Of a stretch of DNA of 64,000 nt, positions 39,872 through 49,503 are shown in pieces. The notes below the pieces were generated by a model. The model had not been told where the DNA came from. It did not search any database and worked only from the letters and a program-made list of their open reading frames with translations. Position 1 is the first letter of the stretch; every line of letters begins with the position of its first letter. The translations under genes were made by a program, and so were the position numbers. The stretch is from Simplicispira sp. 125 (GTDB lineage: Bacteria > Pseudomonadota > Gammaproteobacteria > Burkholderiales > Burkholderiaceae_C), in the NCBI RefSeq assembly GCF_003096555.1, contig NZ_QEKM01000001.1:1612001-1676000 (forward strand), read 5' to 3'.

Positions 39872-40082
39872 GGGTGGCCATTCTGCCAGCGCCGAGGCTC
39901 CGGTGACAGCGGCGACCGTCACCTTGGTGAACCGCCCTACTGAGCCGCCGCACTTGGCCGCGAAATTTTAATGATGACGGAATGGAGGACAGAAACCGTA
40001 CCAACGCACCGCTTTTGCAGCTTTCGGCACCCGAAGCCCGGCAGAGTTGCTGGCATCAGTTTGTAAAGTCACCTCCCTAAAA

Positions 40083-40155
40083 TGCTGCATTGCAACAATT
40101 TCGCTTGCATTCAGCCTGCAACAGCGTAGAATTCGCATCATGCTGCACTGCAACA
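40083..40155 (+). promoter_or_regulatory. PhaR-like operator repeats before the phasin gene
   Basis: Two near-identical 15-mers, TGCTGCATTGCAACA at 40083 and TGCTGCACTGCAACA at 40141, with a third half-like CCTGCAACAG between them. TGC/GCA-rich palindromic repeats before phasin genes are the kind of site bound by the PhaR repressor, which is released when polyhydroxyalkanoate granules form. That PhaR binds here is an inference. Confidence 0.5.
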
Positions 40156-40231
40156 TAACCACCTGGTTCTGATCAGCGCAGATGTCTGTAACCCCTGGGA
40201 TTCGCCAGGCACCACTTTTAGGAGATATGAC

Positions 40232-40780
40232 ATGTCGCTGACTACCGAACAAATCCTGGCCGCACACAAAGCCAACATCGAAACCCTCTTCGGCCTGACC
40301 AGCAAGGCTTTTGAAGGCGTGGAAAAACTGGTTGAACTCAATGTGACCGCTTCGCGCGCCGCACTGAACGAAGCCGCCAGCCACGCCCAAGCCGTTTTCA
40401 GCGTCAAGGACGTTCAAGAGCTGATGGCTCTGCAAGCCGGCATCCTCCAGCCCTTGGCTGAAAAGACTGCTTCTTACAGTCGTCACCTGTACGACATCGC
40501 TTCGGGCACCGGCAGCGAGTTCACCAAGGCCGTGGAAGCCAAAACCACCGAAGCCCAGAAGAACATCGCCAACCTGGTCGACACCGCTACCAAGAACGCC
40601 CCCGCAGGCTCAGAAACCGCTGTGGCCGTGATGAAGAGCGCCGTCTCTGCTGCCAACAACGCTTTTGAGTCGGTTCAAAAGGCCGTCAAACAAGCGACCG
40701 ACGCTGCCGAAGCCAACTTCAACGCCGTGGCCGCATCGGCTGCCGACGCAGCCAAGACCGCTGCTCCACGCAAGCGTTAA
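40232..40780 (+). CDS. phaP: Phasin (polyhydroxyalkanoate granule surface protein)
   Basis: 182-residue amphipathic helical protein that coats PHA granules. [20 protein letters not shown], then [40 protein letters not shown] and the C-terminal Ala-rich tail ending [10 protein letters not shown] are typical of the betaproteobacterial phasin_2 family. AGGAGAT precedes the ATG by 5 bases. TGC-rich repeats upstream suggest PhaR control, and a terminator follows at 40915. Confidence 0.93.
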   Translation: MSLTTEQILAAHKANIETLFGLTSKAFEGVEKLVELNVTASRAALNEAASHAQAVFSVKDVQELMALQAGILQPLAEKTASYSRHLYDIASGTGSEFTKAVEAKTTEAQKNIANLVDTATKNAPAGSETAVAVMKSAVSAANNAFESVQKAVKQATDAAEANFNAVAASAADAAKTAAPRKR

Positions 40781-40914
40781 TACACGACGTCTGGAGAAAT
40801 CTCTCTAGGCGCCAGCAAGGGATTACCCGCATAATGCGGACAGCTCCTTGAGAAATCAGGGATCTCCAGTTGTCTCCTTGGATCCTCTCGAAACCCCCGT
40901 TTCAGGATCCTTTC

Positions 40915-40945
40915 AAAGCCCGGTTGCAAGACTGGGCTTTTTTTT
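40915..40945 (+). terminator. Terminator downstream of the phasin gene
   Basis: Stem AAAGCCC / GGGCTTT with a G-C extension, followed by eight T. It ends the phaP transcript about 135 bases after the stop. The remainder of the 40781-41080 gap shows no gene. Confidence 0.85.
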
Positions 40946-41080
40946 GGCCTTTCGTTTGAATGGGCCATTGAAGGCTTTGCAGACAACATACGGAACAGAC
41001 AAGCGGACATCACTGAACCCCACAATTCAATTGCGAATTGTTCGCGTTTGCTTTAGCATAGAGGAATCGCTACATTTCCA

Positions 41081-42145
41081 ATGCAATCCATGTCCAAAAC
41101 GATTCTGCGCGCCCTGATTTCGGGCTGTTTCCTGAGCCTTTCCGCGGGTGCGGCCCTGGCTGAAGACCAGGTCGTCAATCTGTATTCGGCCCGGCACTAT
41201 TCCACCGATGAGGCCTTGTACAACGACTTCACCAAAGCCACCGGCATCAAAGTGAACCGCGTGGACGCCGACGACGCAGGCATCCTGGCACGTCTTAAAG
41301 CCGAAGGCTCGGCATCGCCGGCCGATGTAGTTTTACTGGTAGACGCCGCACGTTTGTACAAGGGCGAAGTGGACGGACTGTTCCAGCCAATCCAGTCCAA
41401 GCTGCTGAACGACGCCATCCCCACCCATCTGCGCAGCACACCAGTAACCGACGGCGGCATCTCATGGTTTGGCCTGTCCACCCGGGCTCGCGTCATCGTC
41501 TACAACAAAGTCAAGGTCGACAAGACCGATGTGGACACCTACGAGGAACTGGGCGACCCCAAGAACAAGGGAAAGCTGTGTATTCGCTCAGGCTCGCACC
41601 CCTACAACCTGAGCCTGTTTGGCGCGGTCACTGAACACATGGGCCCAGAAAAGGCCGAGGCCTGGCTCAAAGGCATGGTCGCCAATCTGGCTCGCGACCC
41701 CAAGGGCGGCGACACCGACCAGATCAAGGCCGTGGCATCGGGTGAGTGCGAGATCGCCGTCACCAACAGCTATTACCTTGCACGCCTGATGCGCTCGTCC
41801 AAACCAGAAGACGTGGCCGTAGCCAACAAAGTGGGCGTCGTATTCCCCAACCAGCAATCCTGGGGCACCCACATGAACATTGCAGGAGGCGCTGTCGCAC
41901 GGCACGCCAAGCACCCTGCCAACGCGATCCGGTTCCTGGAATACCTGGCCAGCCCGCAAGCACAAAACTACTTCGCCAATGGCAACAACGAGTGGCCCGC
42001 TGCCAAAAACGTCGCTATCGACAACCCGGCACTCAAGGCCATGACCGGTGGTACGCCCTTCAAGAGCGAAACCATCCCAATCAGCGCCGTGGGCGCCAAT
42101 GTGACCAAGGTGCAGCAAATGCTGGACCGCGTAGGTTTCAAATAA
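41081..42145 (+). CDS. Fe(3+) ABC transporter substrate-binding protein (FutA/FbpA-like)
   Basis: 354 residues; signal peptide to about AALAEDQ, then the iron-binding fold with NLYSARHYSTDEALYNDFTK, TGIKVNRVDADDAGILARLK, and SGECEIAVTNSYYLARLMRS, where a Tyr pair (YY) is the typical Fe(III) ligand, plus HMNIAGGAVARHAKHPANAI. FutA-type is the likely subgroup. The ATG at 41090 (MSKTILRALISG) is an alternative start. No permease or ATPase gene follows; the binding protein stands alone. Confidence 0.88.
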   Translation: MQSMSKTILRALISGCFLSLSAGAALAEDQVVNLYSARHYSTDEALYNDFTKATGIKVNRVDADDAGILARLKAEGSASPADVVLLVDAARLYKGEVDGLFQPIQSKLLNDAIPTHLRSTPVTDGGISWFGLSTRARVIVYNKVKVDKTDVDTYEELGDPKNKGKLCIRSGSHPYNLSLFGAVTEHMGPEKAEAWLKGMVANLARDPKGGDTDQIKAVASGECEIAVTNSYYLARLMRSSKPEDVAVANKVGVVFPNQQSWGTHMNIAGGAVARHAKHPANAIRFLEYLASPQAQNYFANGNNEWPAAKNVAIDNPALKAMTGGTPFKSETIPISAVGANVTKVQQMLDRVGFK

Positions 42146-42185
42146 TCGGCAACGCCACAACACCCAGGAGCCCCAGGCTCTCCAC

Positions 42186-42211
42186 ATGCCCGGCACCGAC
42201 CGGGCATTTTT
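42186..42211 (+). terminator. Terminator after the iron-binding protein gene
   Basis: Stem ATGCCCGG / CCGGGCAT with a six-base loop, followed by TTTT. It lies 41 bases after the stop. Confidence 0.85.
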
Positions 42212-42233
42212 ATGCGCACGACATCGGTAATAA

Positions 42234-42249
42234 TTGACGTTTACGTCAA
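42234..42249. promoter_or_regulatory. Perfect palindromic operator, LiuR-like
   Basis: TTGACGT-TT-ACGTCAA: two perfect 7-base half-sites around TT, 22 bases before the ATG of the short-chain dehydrogenase. The form resembles sites of MerR-type LiuR regulators of branched-chain amino acid and acyl-CoA degradation, as I recall them. Which regulator binds here is an inference. Confidence 0.55.
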
Positions 42250-42271
42250 CGTCATTCACTGGAGACTCAAT

Positions 42272-43030
42272 ATGGAAATCAAGGGCAAGGTATTTATCGT
42301 GACCGGCGGCGCATCGGGCCTGGGTGAAGGCACGGCACGCATGCTGGCAGCCCAGGGTGGTAAGGTGGTCATTGCGGACATGCAGGTCGAAAAAGGCACA
42401 GCGGTCGCTCAGGAGATTGGTGGCGCCTTTGTGAAATGCGATGTCAGCAGCGAAGCCGACGGCCAGGCCGTGGTGGCACAGGCAGTTTCCATGGGCAAAC
42501 TCATGGGCCTGGTCAACTGCGCAGGCATCGCTCCAGCAGAAAAGACCGTGGGCAAAAATGGCGCGCATGCACTGGCCGTTTTCAGCAAGACGATCACGGT
42601 CAACCTGATTGGTAGCTTCAACATGATCCGCCTGGCGGCCGAAGCCATGAGCAAGAACGACCCCGAATCCACCGGCGAGCGCGGCGTGATGATTTCCACC
42701 GCCAGCGTCGCTGCCTACGACGGCCAGATTGGCCAGGCAGCCTACAGCGCCTCCAAGGGCGGCGTGGTGGGCATGACATTGCCCATTGCCCGTGACCTGG
42801 CCCGCAATGGCATCCGCAACATGACCATCGCCCCTGGTATCTTTGGCACGCCCATGCTGTTTGGCATGCCCCAGGAAGTGCAGGATGCCTTGGCCGCTGG
42901 CGTGCCCTTCCCAAGCCGCCTGGGAACGCCTCAGGACTACGCCAAACTGGTTCAACACATCTTTGAAAACGACATGCTCAATGGCGAAGTCATCCGCCTG
43001 GATGGAGCCATTCGCCTGGCGCCGCGCTGA
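42272..43030 (+). CDS. SDR-family 3-hydroxyacyl-CoA dehydrogenase
   Basis: 252-residue short-chain dehydrogenase with the NAD motif [20 protein letters not shown], the NAG-type segment [20 protein letters not shown], catalytic Ser/Tyr/Lys in [20 protein letters not shown] followed by ASKGG, and [20 protein letters not shown]. This is the HSD17B10-like type that acts on 2-methyl-3-hydroxyacyl-CoA or short 3-hydroxyacyl-CoA. GGAG precedes the ATG at 42272; a longer in-frame start has no ribosome site. A LiuR-like palindrome lies upstream, consistent with isoleucine or fatty-acid breakdown. Confidence 0.9.
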   Translation: MEIKGKVFIVTGGASGLGEGTARMLAAQGGKVVIADMQVEKGTAVAQEIGGAFVKCDVSSEADGQAVVAQAVSMGKLMGLVNCAGIAPAEKTVGKNGAHALAVFSKTITVNLIGSFNMIRLAAEAMSKNDPESTGERGVMISTASVAAYDGQIGQAAYSASKGGVVGMTLPIARDLARNGIRNMTIAPGIFGTPMLFGMPQEVQDALAAGVPFPSRLGTPQDYAKLVQHIFENDMLNGEVIRLDGAIRLAPR

Positions 43031-43045
43031 TTTGCTTCTCTTTTG

Positions 43046-43100
43046 ATAGCTCCCTGCGCTTGTACTCCAGGCGCTGGAGGCCAATTTAATTCAAAAAAAA
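43046..43100 (+). repeat. Dispersed palindromic repeat, copy 6
   Basis: Forward copy: ATAGCTCCCTGCGCTTG, loop, AGGCGCTGGAGGCCAATTT and AATTCAAAAAAAA. Its A-rich end runs into the bidirectional terminator between the dehydrogenase and the tRNA genes. Confidence 0.8.
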
Positions 43101-43128
43101 GCCGCCAGTCTTGCGACTGGCGGCTTTT
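43097..43128. terminator. Bidirectional terminator between dehydrogenase and tRNA-Asp
   Basis: 14-bp stem AAAAGCCGCCAGTC / GACTGGCGGCTTTT with loop TTGC. T runs on both strands, so it can end the rightward dehydrogenase transcript and the leftward tRNA transcript. Confidence 0.85.
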
Positions 43129-43134
43129 CAATGC

Positions 43135-43211
43135 TGGCGGAGTGGACGGGACTCGAACCCGCGACCCCCGGCGTGACAGGCCGGTATTCTAACCAACTGA
43201 ACTACCACTCC
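43135..43211 (-). tRNA. tRNA-Asp (anticodon GTC), copy 1
   Basis: 77 nt with encoded CCA. Acceptor stem GGAGTGG/CCACTCC, anticodon loop CTGTCAC giving GTC. Last gene of the leftward Ala-Glu-Asp set; identical to the copy at 43508. Confidence 0.95.
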
Positions 43212-43262
43212 TGGCAGGCAGCTTTCGCTTGCATTTCTCAACACAAGCCAAGCGCTACAACT

Positions 43263-43338
43263 TGGCGACCCCACGGGGATTCGAACCCCGGTACTCACCG
43301 TGAAAGGGTGATGTCCTAGGCCTCTAGACGATGGGGTC
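43263..43338 (-). tRNA. tRNA-Glu (anticodon TTC), copy 1
   Basis: 76 nt with encoded CCA. Starts GACCCCATCGTCTAGAGGCC, anticodon loop CTTTCAC giving TTC. Identical to the copy at 43636. Confidence 0.95.
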
Positions 43339-43368
43339 AAAACCTTGGAACTAACCGATAACAAATTG

Positions 43369-43444
<76 letters not shown>

Positions 43445-43469
43445 ACGAAACTTTGGCTTTTGCCAAAGA

Positions 43470-43504
43470 AAAACCCTTGCATATCAAAGACCTGCAAGGG
43501 TTTT
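43470..43504 (-). terminator. Hairpin between the two tRNA sets
   Basis: Stem AAAACCCTTGC / GCAAGGGTTTT with about 13 bases in the loop; on the minus strand TTTTTC follows. It could end or attenuate the first Ala-Glu-Asp set before the second. Confidence 0.7.
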
Positions 43505-43507
43505 GAC

Positions 43508-43584
43508 TGGCGGAGTGGACGGGACTCGAACCCGCGACCCCCGGCGTGACAGGCCGGTATTCTAACCAACTGAACTACCACTCC
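43508..43584 (-). tRNA. tRNA-Asp (anticodon GTC), copy 2
   Basis: 77 nt with encoded CCA, identical to the copy at 43135. Confidence 0.95.
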
Positions 43585-43635
43585 TGGCAGGCAGCTTTCG
43601 CTTGCATTTCTCAACACAAGCCAAGCGCTACAACT

Positions 43636-43711
43636 TGGCGACCCCACGGGGATTCGAACCCCGGTACTCACCGTGAAAGGGTGATGTCCTAGGCCTCTAG
43701 ACGATGGGGTC
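43636..43711 (-). tRNA. tRNA-Glu (anticodon TTC), copy 2
   Basis: 76 nt with encoded CCA, identical to the copy at 43263. It lies downstream of gltX, the synthetase that charges it. Confidence 0.95.
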
Positions 43712-43741
43712 AAAACCTTGGAACTAACCGATAACAAATTG

Positions 43742-43817
<76 letters not shown>

Positions 43818-43866
43818 CACATCGAACAACCGCAATCATTGGTTGCTTTCATTCTCTGAGCCTTGA

Positions 43867-43897
43867 ATTATAGACTGCTTTTTCAAACCTTTTTCAA
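43867..43897 (-). promoter_or_regulatory. Likely tRNA operon promoter
   Basis: On the minus strand a TTGAAA lies in the last codons of gltX, and a perfect TATAAT follows after 19 bases, about 50 bases before the tRNA-Ala 5' end. The spacing is slightly long, but both boxes are good. Confidence 0.6.
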
Positions 43898-45307
43898 TCG
43901 ATCCACAACTTTTTCGCGTCCCAGTAACTCCAGCATGGCATCCACGGAAGGCGTGTGCGCCGTGCCCGCCGTGAGCACACGCACCGGCATGGCCAGCTGT
44001 GGCATTTTCAGACTGTGGGAGGCCAGCACCTCCTTCAAGGCTGCAGCGATAGACGCCTTGTCCCACGCGCAGCTCTGCAACACCGTCGCCAGCGCCTTCA
44101 GCGCAGGGCGCACGCTTGCCGTGACGTGCTTATCCAAATCTTCCTGCGACGGAGTCACCGTATCGCCATAGAACAACTGGGCCCAGTCCGCCAGCGCGAC
44201 AGTAGTGTCGCAACGATCCTTGAACAAGGCACAGATGCGAGGCAGACGGCCATCATTGAGCGCATCTGCCGCAATACCACGCCGGACTAACTGAGCAGCG
44301 ACCAAAGCGGCCAAGCTATCGTCGTTGGTGGCCTTGATGTGCTGTGCGTTCACCCAGCGCAGCTTGGCATCATCAAATTGTGCGGCACTGCGCCCCAAAT
44401 GATCGAGGTTGAACCATTCCAGGAACTGCGCCCGCGAGAAAATTTCATCATCACCATGGCTCCACCCCAGGCGGGCAAGGTAGTTCACCATGGCGTCGGG
44501 CAGGTAGCCTTCGTCGCGGTATTGCGTCACCGGCTTGGCACCGTTGCGCTTGCTCATTTTTTCACCTTGCTCATTGAGCACGGTGGGCAGGTGTGCGTAC
44601 ACTGGCGGCTCCTTGCCCAGCGCCTTGAAGATGTTGATCTGGCGCGGGGTATTGTTGACATGGTCGTCACCGCGGATCACATGGGTAATGGCCATGTCGA
44701 TATCGTCCACCACCACGCAGAAGTTATAGGTGGGCGTGCCATCGGGCCGCGCAATCACGAGATCATCGAGTTCGTCGTTGCGAATCTCGATACGGCCTTT
44801 GACCTTGTCTTCCCAGGCCACCACCCCGCCCTGTGGATTTTTGAAACGCAGCACAGGTTGCACACCCTCGGGCACGGGGGCTAATTGCTTGCCAGGCTCG
44901 GGCCGCCAGGTGCCGTCATACCGGGGTTTTTCCTTGGCGGCCATCTGCGCCTCGCGCAGTGCATCAAGCTCGGCAACGCTCATGTAGCAAGGGTAGACGT
45001 GCCCTGCAGCAACCATCTGGGCCAGCACCTCCTTGTACCGGTCCATGCGCTGCATCTGGTAGAACGGGCCTTCATCGGGGTCCATGCCCAGCCAGTGCAT
45101 TCCTTCCAGAATGACATCCACGGCCGCCTGGGTCGAGCGCTCCACGTCGGTGTCCTCGATGCGCAGAATGAAGTCGCCGCCCGTCGCGCGCGCAAATGCC
45201 CACGGATAGAGTGCCGAACGGATGTTGCCCAAATGGATGAATCCCGTGGGCGAAGGGGCGAAACGGGTGCGAATACGCCCGGAGGATGGGTTTGCTTGCG
45301 CTGTCAT
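43883..45307 (-). CDS. gltX: Glutamyl-tRNA synthetase
   Basis: Charges tRNA-Glu with glutamate. 474 residues; class I motifs [20 protein letters not shown] (HIGH equivalent HLGN) and [20 protein letters not shown] (KMSKR). The editing-free catalytic domain has [19 protein letters not shown] and the C-terminal anticodon domain is helical. Its ATG overlaps the metZ stop by 4 bases, and two tRNA-Glu genes lie just downstream in the same direction. Confidence 0.96.
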   Translation of the reverse strand: MTAQANPSSGRIRTRFAPSPTGFIHLGNIRSALYPWAFARATGGDFILRIEDTDVERSTQAAVDVILEGMHWLGMDPDEGPFYQMQRMDRYKEVLAQMVAAGHVYPCYMSVAELDALREAQMAAKEKPRYDGTWRPEPGKQLAPVPEGVQPVLRFKNPQGGVVAWEDKVKGRIEIRNDELDDLVIARPDGTPTYNFCVVVDDIDMAITHVIRGDDHVNNTPRQINIFKALGKEPPVYAHLPTVLNEQGEKMSKRNGAKPVTQYRDEGYLPDAMVNYLARLGWSHGDDEIFSRAQFLEWFNLDHLGRSAAQFDDAKLRWVNAQHIKATNDDSLAALVAAQLVRRGIAADALNDGRLPRICALFKDRCDTTVALADWAQLFYGDTVTPSQEDLDKHVTASVRPALKALATVLQSCAWDKASIAAALKEVLASHSLKMPQLAMPVRVLTAGTAHTPSVDAMLELLGREKVVDRLKKV

Positions 45308-46536
45308 GTCAGGGAATCCAGACCCCGTGCGAGGTCGTTTTTCAGATCTTCAATATGTTCCAGGCCCACGGCCACGCGGATCAGGCCTTGTCCGATGCCG
45401 GCGGCCTGGCGCTGTTCTTGCGTCAACCGGCCATGTGAAGTACTGGCCGGATGGGTGATTGTGGTCTTGGTATCGCCCAGATTGGCGGTGATGCTACACA
45501 CCTGCGTGCTGTCGATGACATGGAAGGCGCGTGACCGCCCTGAAGCAGCATCGCTCGCGCGCACATCAAACGACAGCACAGCGCCCCCCAGACCCGACTG
45601 CTGGCGCATGGCCAGCGCATGCTGGGGGTGCGACGCCAGTCCCGGGTAATACACCCGGGCCACAGCGGGATGCGCCTCCAGCCACGAGGCCAGCTGCAAC
45701 GCCGCGGCGCTTTGCGCCTGCATGCGGATCGACAGTGTTTCCATGCCCTTGAGAACCACCCAGGCATTGAACGGCGAAAGGTTCATGCCCGCACTGCGAA
45801 TCAGGGGTGCCAGCTTGTCGTCGATGAGAGCGCGCGGGCCACACACGGCCCCGGCCATCACACGACCTTGCCCGTCCAAAAACTTGGTCCCCGAATGGAT
45901 GATCAGATCCGCCCCCAGGCTGGCCGGACGCTGCAACGCAGGCGATGCGAAGCAGTTATCCACGGCCAGCAAAACACCCGCACCATGCGCAATGTGCGCC
46001 AGCGCCTGGATGTCGCACAGATCAGTCAGCGGATTGGTGGGCGTTTCTGCAAAGAGAAGCCGCGTTTCAGGTCGCACGGCAGCCTGCCATGCAGCCACAT
46101 CGGTTTGCGACACAAAACTCGACTGCACGCCAAACCGGGCCAACTCGCCCCCGATCAGCTTCATGGTGGAGCCGAACATCGATTGCGAACACACCACATG
46201 GTCGCCCGCCTTGAGCAAGCCCAGGCACATCAACAGAATCGCGGACATACCGCTGGACGTTCCGATGGCCGTTTCGGTGCCCTCCAGCGCGGCCAGGCGC
46301 TGCTCGAAACTGGTCACCGTGGGATTGGACGTGCGTGTATAGGTGTAACCCTCTTCATCGCCGGCAAAGCGACGCGCTGCCGTTTCAGCGTCGGGCTGGA
46401 TAAAGCTGCTCGTCAGGTAGAGCGCCTCAGAGTGCTCGCCGTAAGCACTGCGGGGCAGGGCCTGGCGTACGGCCAGGGTGTCAGGATGCAGGCCCGAAGG
46501 CAATGCGGGGGATGTCAAGGAAGGCATTTTTTCCAT
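45304..46536 (-). CDS. metZ: O-succinylhomoserine sulfhydrylase
   Basis: PLP enzyme making homocysteine from O-succinylhomoserine and sulfide. 410 residues. The PLP Lys is in [20 protein letters not shown], with [20 protein letters not shown] and [20 protein letters not shown]. MetZ is preferred over MetB or MetY on its length and the [12 protein letters not shown] wording. It follows purF on the same strand, and overlaps gltX by 4 bases. Confidence 0.92.
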   Translation of the reverse strand: MEKMPSLTSPALPSGLHPDTLAVRQALPRSAYGEHSEALYLTSSFIQPDAETAARRFAGDEEGYTYTRTSNPTVTSFEQRLAALEGTETAIGTSSGMSAILLMCLGLLKAGDHVVCSQSMFGSTMKLIGGELARFGVQSSFVSQTDVAAWQAAVRPETRLLFAETPTNPLTDLCDIQALAHIAHGAGVLLAVDNCFASPALQRPASLGADLIIHSGTKFLDGQGRVMAGAVCGPRALIDDKLAPLIRSAGMNLSPFNAWVVLKGMETLSIRMQAQSAAALQLASWLEAHPAVARVYYPGLASHPQHALAMRQQSGLGGAVLSFDVRASDAASGRSRAFHVIDSTQVCSITANLGDTKTTITHPASTSHGRLTQEQRQAAGIGQGLIRVAVGLEHIEDLKNDLARGLDSLT

Positions 46537-46556
46537 CTGTCGGTCCGGGCCGCGCC

Positions 46557-48062
46557 TCAGTTGTCCTGGGCATTCGGCAGCGCAAGGCGCGAATGGTCTT
46601 CCTCGCCCTCTTCCGCGCCGCTGCGCCCCTCATTGAGCCGCTCAATGTCTTTCGCAGTGATGTCACCCGTCACGTACACGCCATCGAAACACGAAGCATC
46701 AAAACCGCTGATCTGGGTATTGAGCGAGCCAATGGCCTTTTTCATGCCTTCGACATCCTGGTAAATCAGGGCGTCGCAGCCAATCAGCTGGCGAATCTCT
46801 TCCACCGTCCGGTCATGCGCTACCAATTCACTGCTGGTGGGCATGTCGATGCCATAGACGTTGGGATAGCGCACGGGCGGCGCTGCGCTGGCAAGGTAAA
46901 CCTTGCGGGCACCAGCGTCGCGGGCCATTTGAACGATCTCACGGCTGGTGGTGCCGCGCACGATGGAGTCATCCACCAGCAGCACATTGCGACCCTTGAA
47001 TTCGCTGGCAATCACATTGAGCTTCTGGCGTACCGACTTCTTGCGCACACCCTGCCCCGGCATGATGAAAGTGCGGCCCACATAACGGTTCTTGACAAAA
47101 CCTTCGCGGTACGGGAGCCCCAACAGATGGGCAAGTTGCATGGCACTGGGGCGGCTGGACTCAGGAATCGGGATGACCACATCGATGTCGCTCGGCGGCA
47201 CCGTAGAGATCACCCGCTTGGCCAGCGACTCTCCCAGATTCAACCGTGCCTGGTAGACCGAGATGCCATCAAGCACCGAATCCGGGCGGGCAAGATAAAC
47301 GAACTCGAAAATACAAGGGTTGAGCTGGGACGACTGCGCACACTGGCGCGCGTGCACCTGACCGTCCAAGGTGACGAAAAGCGCCTCCCCAGGCTCTACA
47401 TTACGCTCCAACACAAGGCCGGTCCCCTCCAGCGCGACCGACTCGCTTCCCACCATCACAGTGCCATCCTTGCCGCGCCCCAGGGCCAGCGGACGAATGC
47501 CATGCGGGTCACGAAACGCCACCAACCCATGGCCTGCGATCAGCGCCACCACAGCGTAGGAGCCACGGATGCGCTGGTGCACGGCGCGCACCGCCGTAAA
47601 AATATCGTCCGGCTGCAGCGGCATGCCCCGCGTGGCGCGTTCCAACTCGTGCGCAAACACGTTGAGCAGCACCTCCGAATCACTGTCGGTATTGGTATGC
47701 CTGTGATCAGTGGAAAACAGCTCTGCCCGCAAGGCCTGCGCATTGGTGAGATTTCCGTTGTGCACCAGGACGATGCCAAACGGCGCATTCACATAGAAGG
47801 GCTGCGCCTCTTCTTCGCTGAACGCATTGCCGGCCGTGGGATAACGCACCTGACCCAAACCTGCATTGCCTGGCAGTGCCCGCATGTTGCGGGTGCGGAA
47901 CACGTCACGCACCATGCCCTTGGCCTTATGCATGAAAAATTTACGCCCTTGCTGCGTGACGATACCCGCGGCATCCTGACCACGGTGCTGCAGCAAAAGC
48001 AGCGCGTCATAGATCAACTGGTTGACAGGAGACGTACTGATGACGCCAACAATTCCACACAT
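46557..48062 (-). CDS. purF: Amidophosphoribosyltransferase
   Basis: First committed step of purine synthesis: PRPP + glutamine to phosphoribosylamine. 501 residues from the ATG at 48062, which exposes the nucleophile Cys after Met removal ([20 protein letters not shown]); a longer frame is present upstream but would bury it. The glutaminase part has [14 protein letters not shown] and the PRPP loop [20 protein letters not shown]. It is in the conserved folC-SPOR-cvpA-purF-metZ order. Confidence 0.96.
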   Translation of the reverse strand: MCGIVGVISTSPVNQLIYDALLLLQHRGQDAAGIVTQQGRKFFMHKAKGMVRDVFRTRNMRALPGNAGLGQVRYPTAGNAFSEEEAQPFYVNAPFGIVLVHNGNLTNAQALRAELFSTDHRHTNTDSDSEVLLNVFAHELERATRGMPLQPDDIFTAVRAVHQRIRGSYAVVALIAGHGLVAFRDPHGIRPLALGRGKDGTVMVGSESVALEGTGLVLERNVEPGEALFVTLDGQVHARQCAQSSQLNPCIFEFVYLARPDSVLDGISVYQARLNLGESLAKRVISTVPPSDIDVVIPIPESSRPSAMQLAHLLGLPYREGFVKNRYVGRTFIMPGQGVRKKSVRQKLNVIASEFKGRNVLLVDDSIVRGTTSREIVQMARDAGARKVYLASAAPPVRYPNVYGIDMPTSSELVAHDRTVEEIRQLIGCDALIYQDVEGMKKAIGSLNTQISGFDASCFDGVYVTGDITAKDIERLNEGRSGAEEGEEDHSRLALPNAQDN

Positions 48063-48153
48063 ATAAGGTTTCCATCCATTGGCGGGAACCGCCCCGCTTG
48101 CCACCACACACCAGATGACCGCCTTCGGTCATCCATGCTTCATCAGACTGCCC

Positions 48154-48642
48154 TCACACGGGAAGGCGATTACTCAGCTCCTGCGGCAACACCGGCTTCA
48201 AGGTCTGAACCATCTCCGACAGCCAGACCGCACCACGCGATGCCTGCCACCAGTCGGCCTGGTGCAGTTGCATCAGGCCGGCGATAACCACCAGCACCAG
48301 CAGAATCACCAGCCCGCGCAACACACCAAACGCGGCGCCCAGCGTGCGATCCACCGGACGCAGACCCACAGCATCCACCAGTTTCTTGCCCAGCCATGCC
48401 AGAAAACCACAGGCAAAGATGGTCACGATAAACACCAGTATGAAACCCGCGGCATAGCGCACCGTATCCTGGGCGCCTTCCCAGGGAAGCAGTGCAGCCG
48501 CGTCCGCCGCAAACCACTGCGCCACCAAAAAGGCCACCACCCACCCCGCCAGGGATAGCACCTCGTAGACCAGTCCACGCCAAGCCCCCATCAACATGGA
48601 AGCCAGCAGCAGCGCCACGAACACCCAATCCAGCGCCGCCAT
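48154..48642 (-). CDS. cvpA: CvpA-family membrane protein
   Basis: 162-residue inner-membrane protein with about four hydrophobic segments (LDWVFVALLLASMLMGAWRG; SLAGWVVAFLVAQWFAADAA; AGFILVFIVTIFACGFLAWL; GLVILLVLVVIAGLMQLHQA). CvpA is needed for colicin V export in E. coli and is linked with purF; its direct role is not known. The ATG at 48642 is preferred over a TTG two codons earlier. Confidence 0.92.
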   Translation of the reverse strand: MAALDWVFVALLLASMLMGAWRGLVYEVLSLAGWVVAFLVAQWFAADAAALLPWEGAQDTVRYAAGFILVFIVTIFACGFLAWLGKKLVDAVGLRPVDRTLGAAFGVLRGLVILLVLVVIAGLMQLHQADWWQASRGAVWLSEMVQTLKPVLPQELSNRLPV

Positions 48643-48657
48643 GTGCAAGCCCCGAAA

Positions 48658-49479
48658 TCAGAGCAACAAAAGGGACACAGGCAAGCCCAGCCCCTTGATG
48701 CGTGCTGCAGCCTTCTCAGCCTCAGCCCGGCCTTCAAACGGCCCCACACGCACCCGCGTGCGTTTGCCATCCTTGGTATCCACGACCTGCGTGTAAGTCT
48801 TGATGCCTGCTCTCTCAAGCTTTTGGCGCACTTCCCGCACCTTGTCGGCTTCGGCAAAAGCACCAATCTGCACAATAAACCGCTCTCCGTCGGCCGCGGC
48901 AGGCGCCACGGGCGTCTTGACGGAGCGCCCTTCCAGCAGCGCACGTGCGCGTTCGGCATCATCCGATGGTGGGGTGGCGCGTACAGGCGGCGCAACAGGC
49001 ACTTTGCTCTCGGGTTTGGGCTCAGGTTTGGGCTCGACGTGCTTGGGTAAGGGTGTGGGCGCAGGGGCAGGCGTAACCGCCGCTGTCGCAGCAGGGCGCA
49101 CCTCGCGCGCCACGGGGGCATCGCTGGCCGCCTCGACCGCGACATGGGCGGGTCGCTCTGCGGGGCGTGTTGTATTAGAGGCAGGTGCTGCGCCGACCGC
49201 AGTGGCAGACGACTCCACCCCGGGCACGACCAGGGGAACCGCCTTGTTGCGATCAGGAATTTCGATCGGGATATCGACTTGGATCGGGCGTGGCTGCGTG
49301 TCGAACAGAATGGGAAACCCCACCACCCCCAGCAACACCAGCACGGCTGCGCCAATGAGCCTGTGGCGTGCCCGCCTGCGCATCACTTCGATGCTCTCGG
49401 CCTTTGCCGGACGGGCGGGCTTTGTGGCCTTGTCGCCCTGCCCCTTCTGGCCGGGCCACCGAAACTTGAAAAATGCCAT
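48658..49479 (-). CDS. SPOR-domain cell division/envelope protein
   Basis: 273 residues: a short cytoplasmic part, one membrane segment (LIGAAVLVLLGVVGFPILFD), a long Pro/Ala-rich periplasmic linker, and a C-terminal SPOR domain at about 195-270 (ERFIVQIGAFAEADKVREVR; GIKTYTQVVDTKDGKRTRVR; VGPFEGRAEAEKAAARIKGL). SPOR domains bind denuded septal glycan. DedD-like or FtsN-like; DedD is the usual neighbour of folC and cvpA. Confidence 0.9.
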   Translation of the reverse strand: MAFFKFRWPGQKGQGDKATKPARPAKAESIEVMRRRARHRLIGAAVLVLLGVVGFPILFDTQPRPIQVDIPIEIPDRNKAVPLVVPGVESSATAVGAAPASNTTRPAERPAHVAVEAASDAPVAREVRPAATAAVTPAPAPTPLPKHVEPKPEPKPESKVPVAPPVRATPPSDDAERARALLEGRSVKTPVAPAAADGERFIVQIGAFAEADKVREVRQKLERAGIKTYTQVVDTKDGKRTRVRVGPFEGRAEAEKAAARIKGLGLPVSLLLL

Positions 49480-49503
49480 GGAGTTGCAAATACCGTGACG
49501 GAC

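Noticed and set aside
41020..41045. Fur box before the iron-binding protein
   Set aside because: AATTC/GAATT inverted repeat is present but does not match the Fur consensus well enough to call.
46503..48287. A 594-codon plus-strand frame opposite purF
   Set aside because: Shadow of purF; no domain and low-complexity residues.
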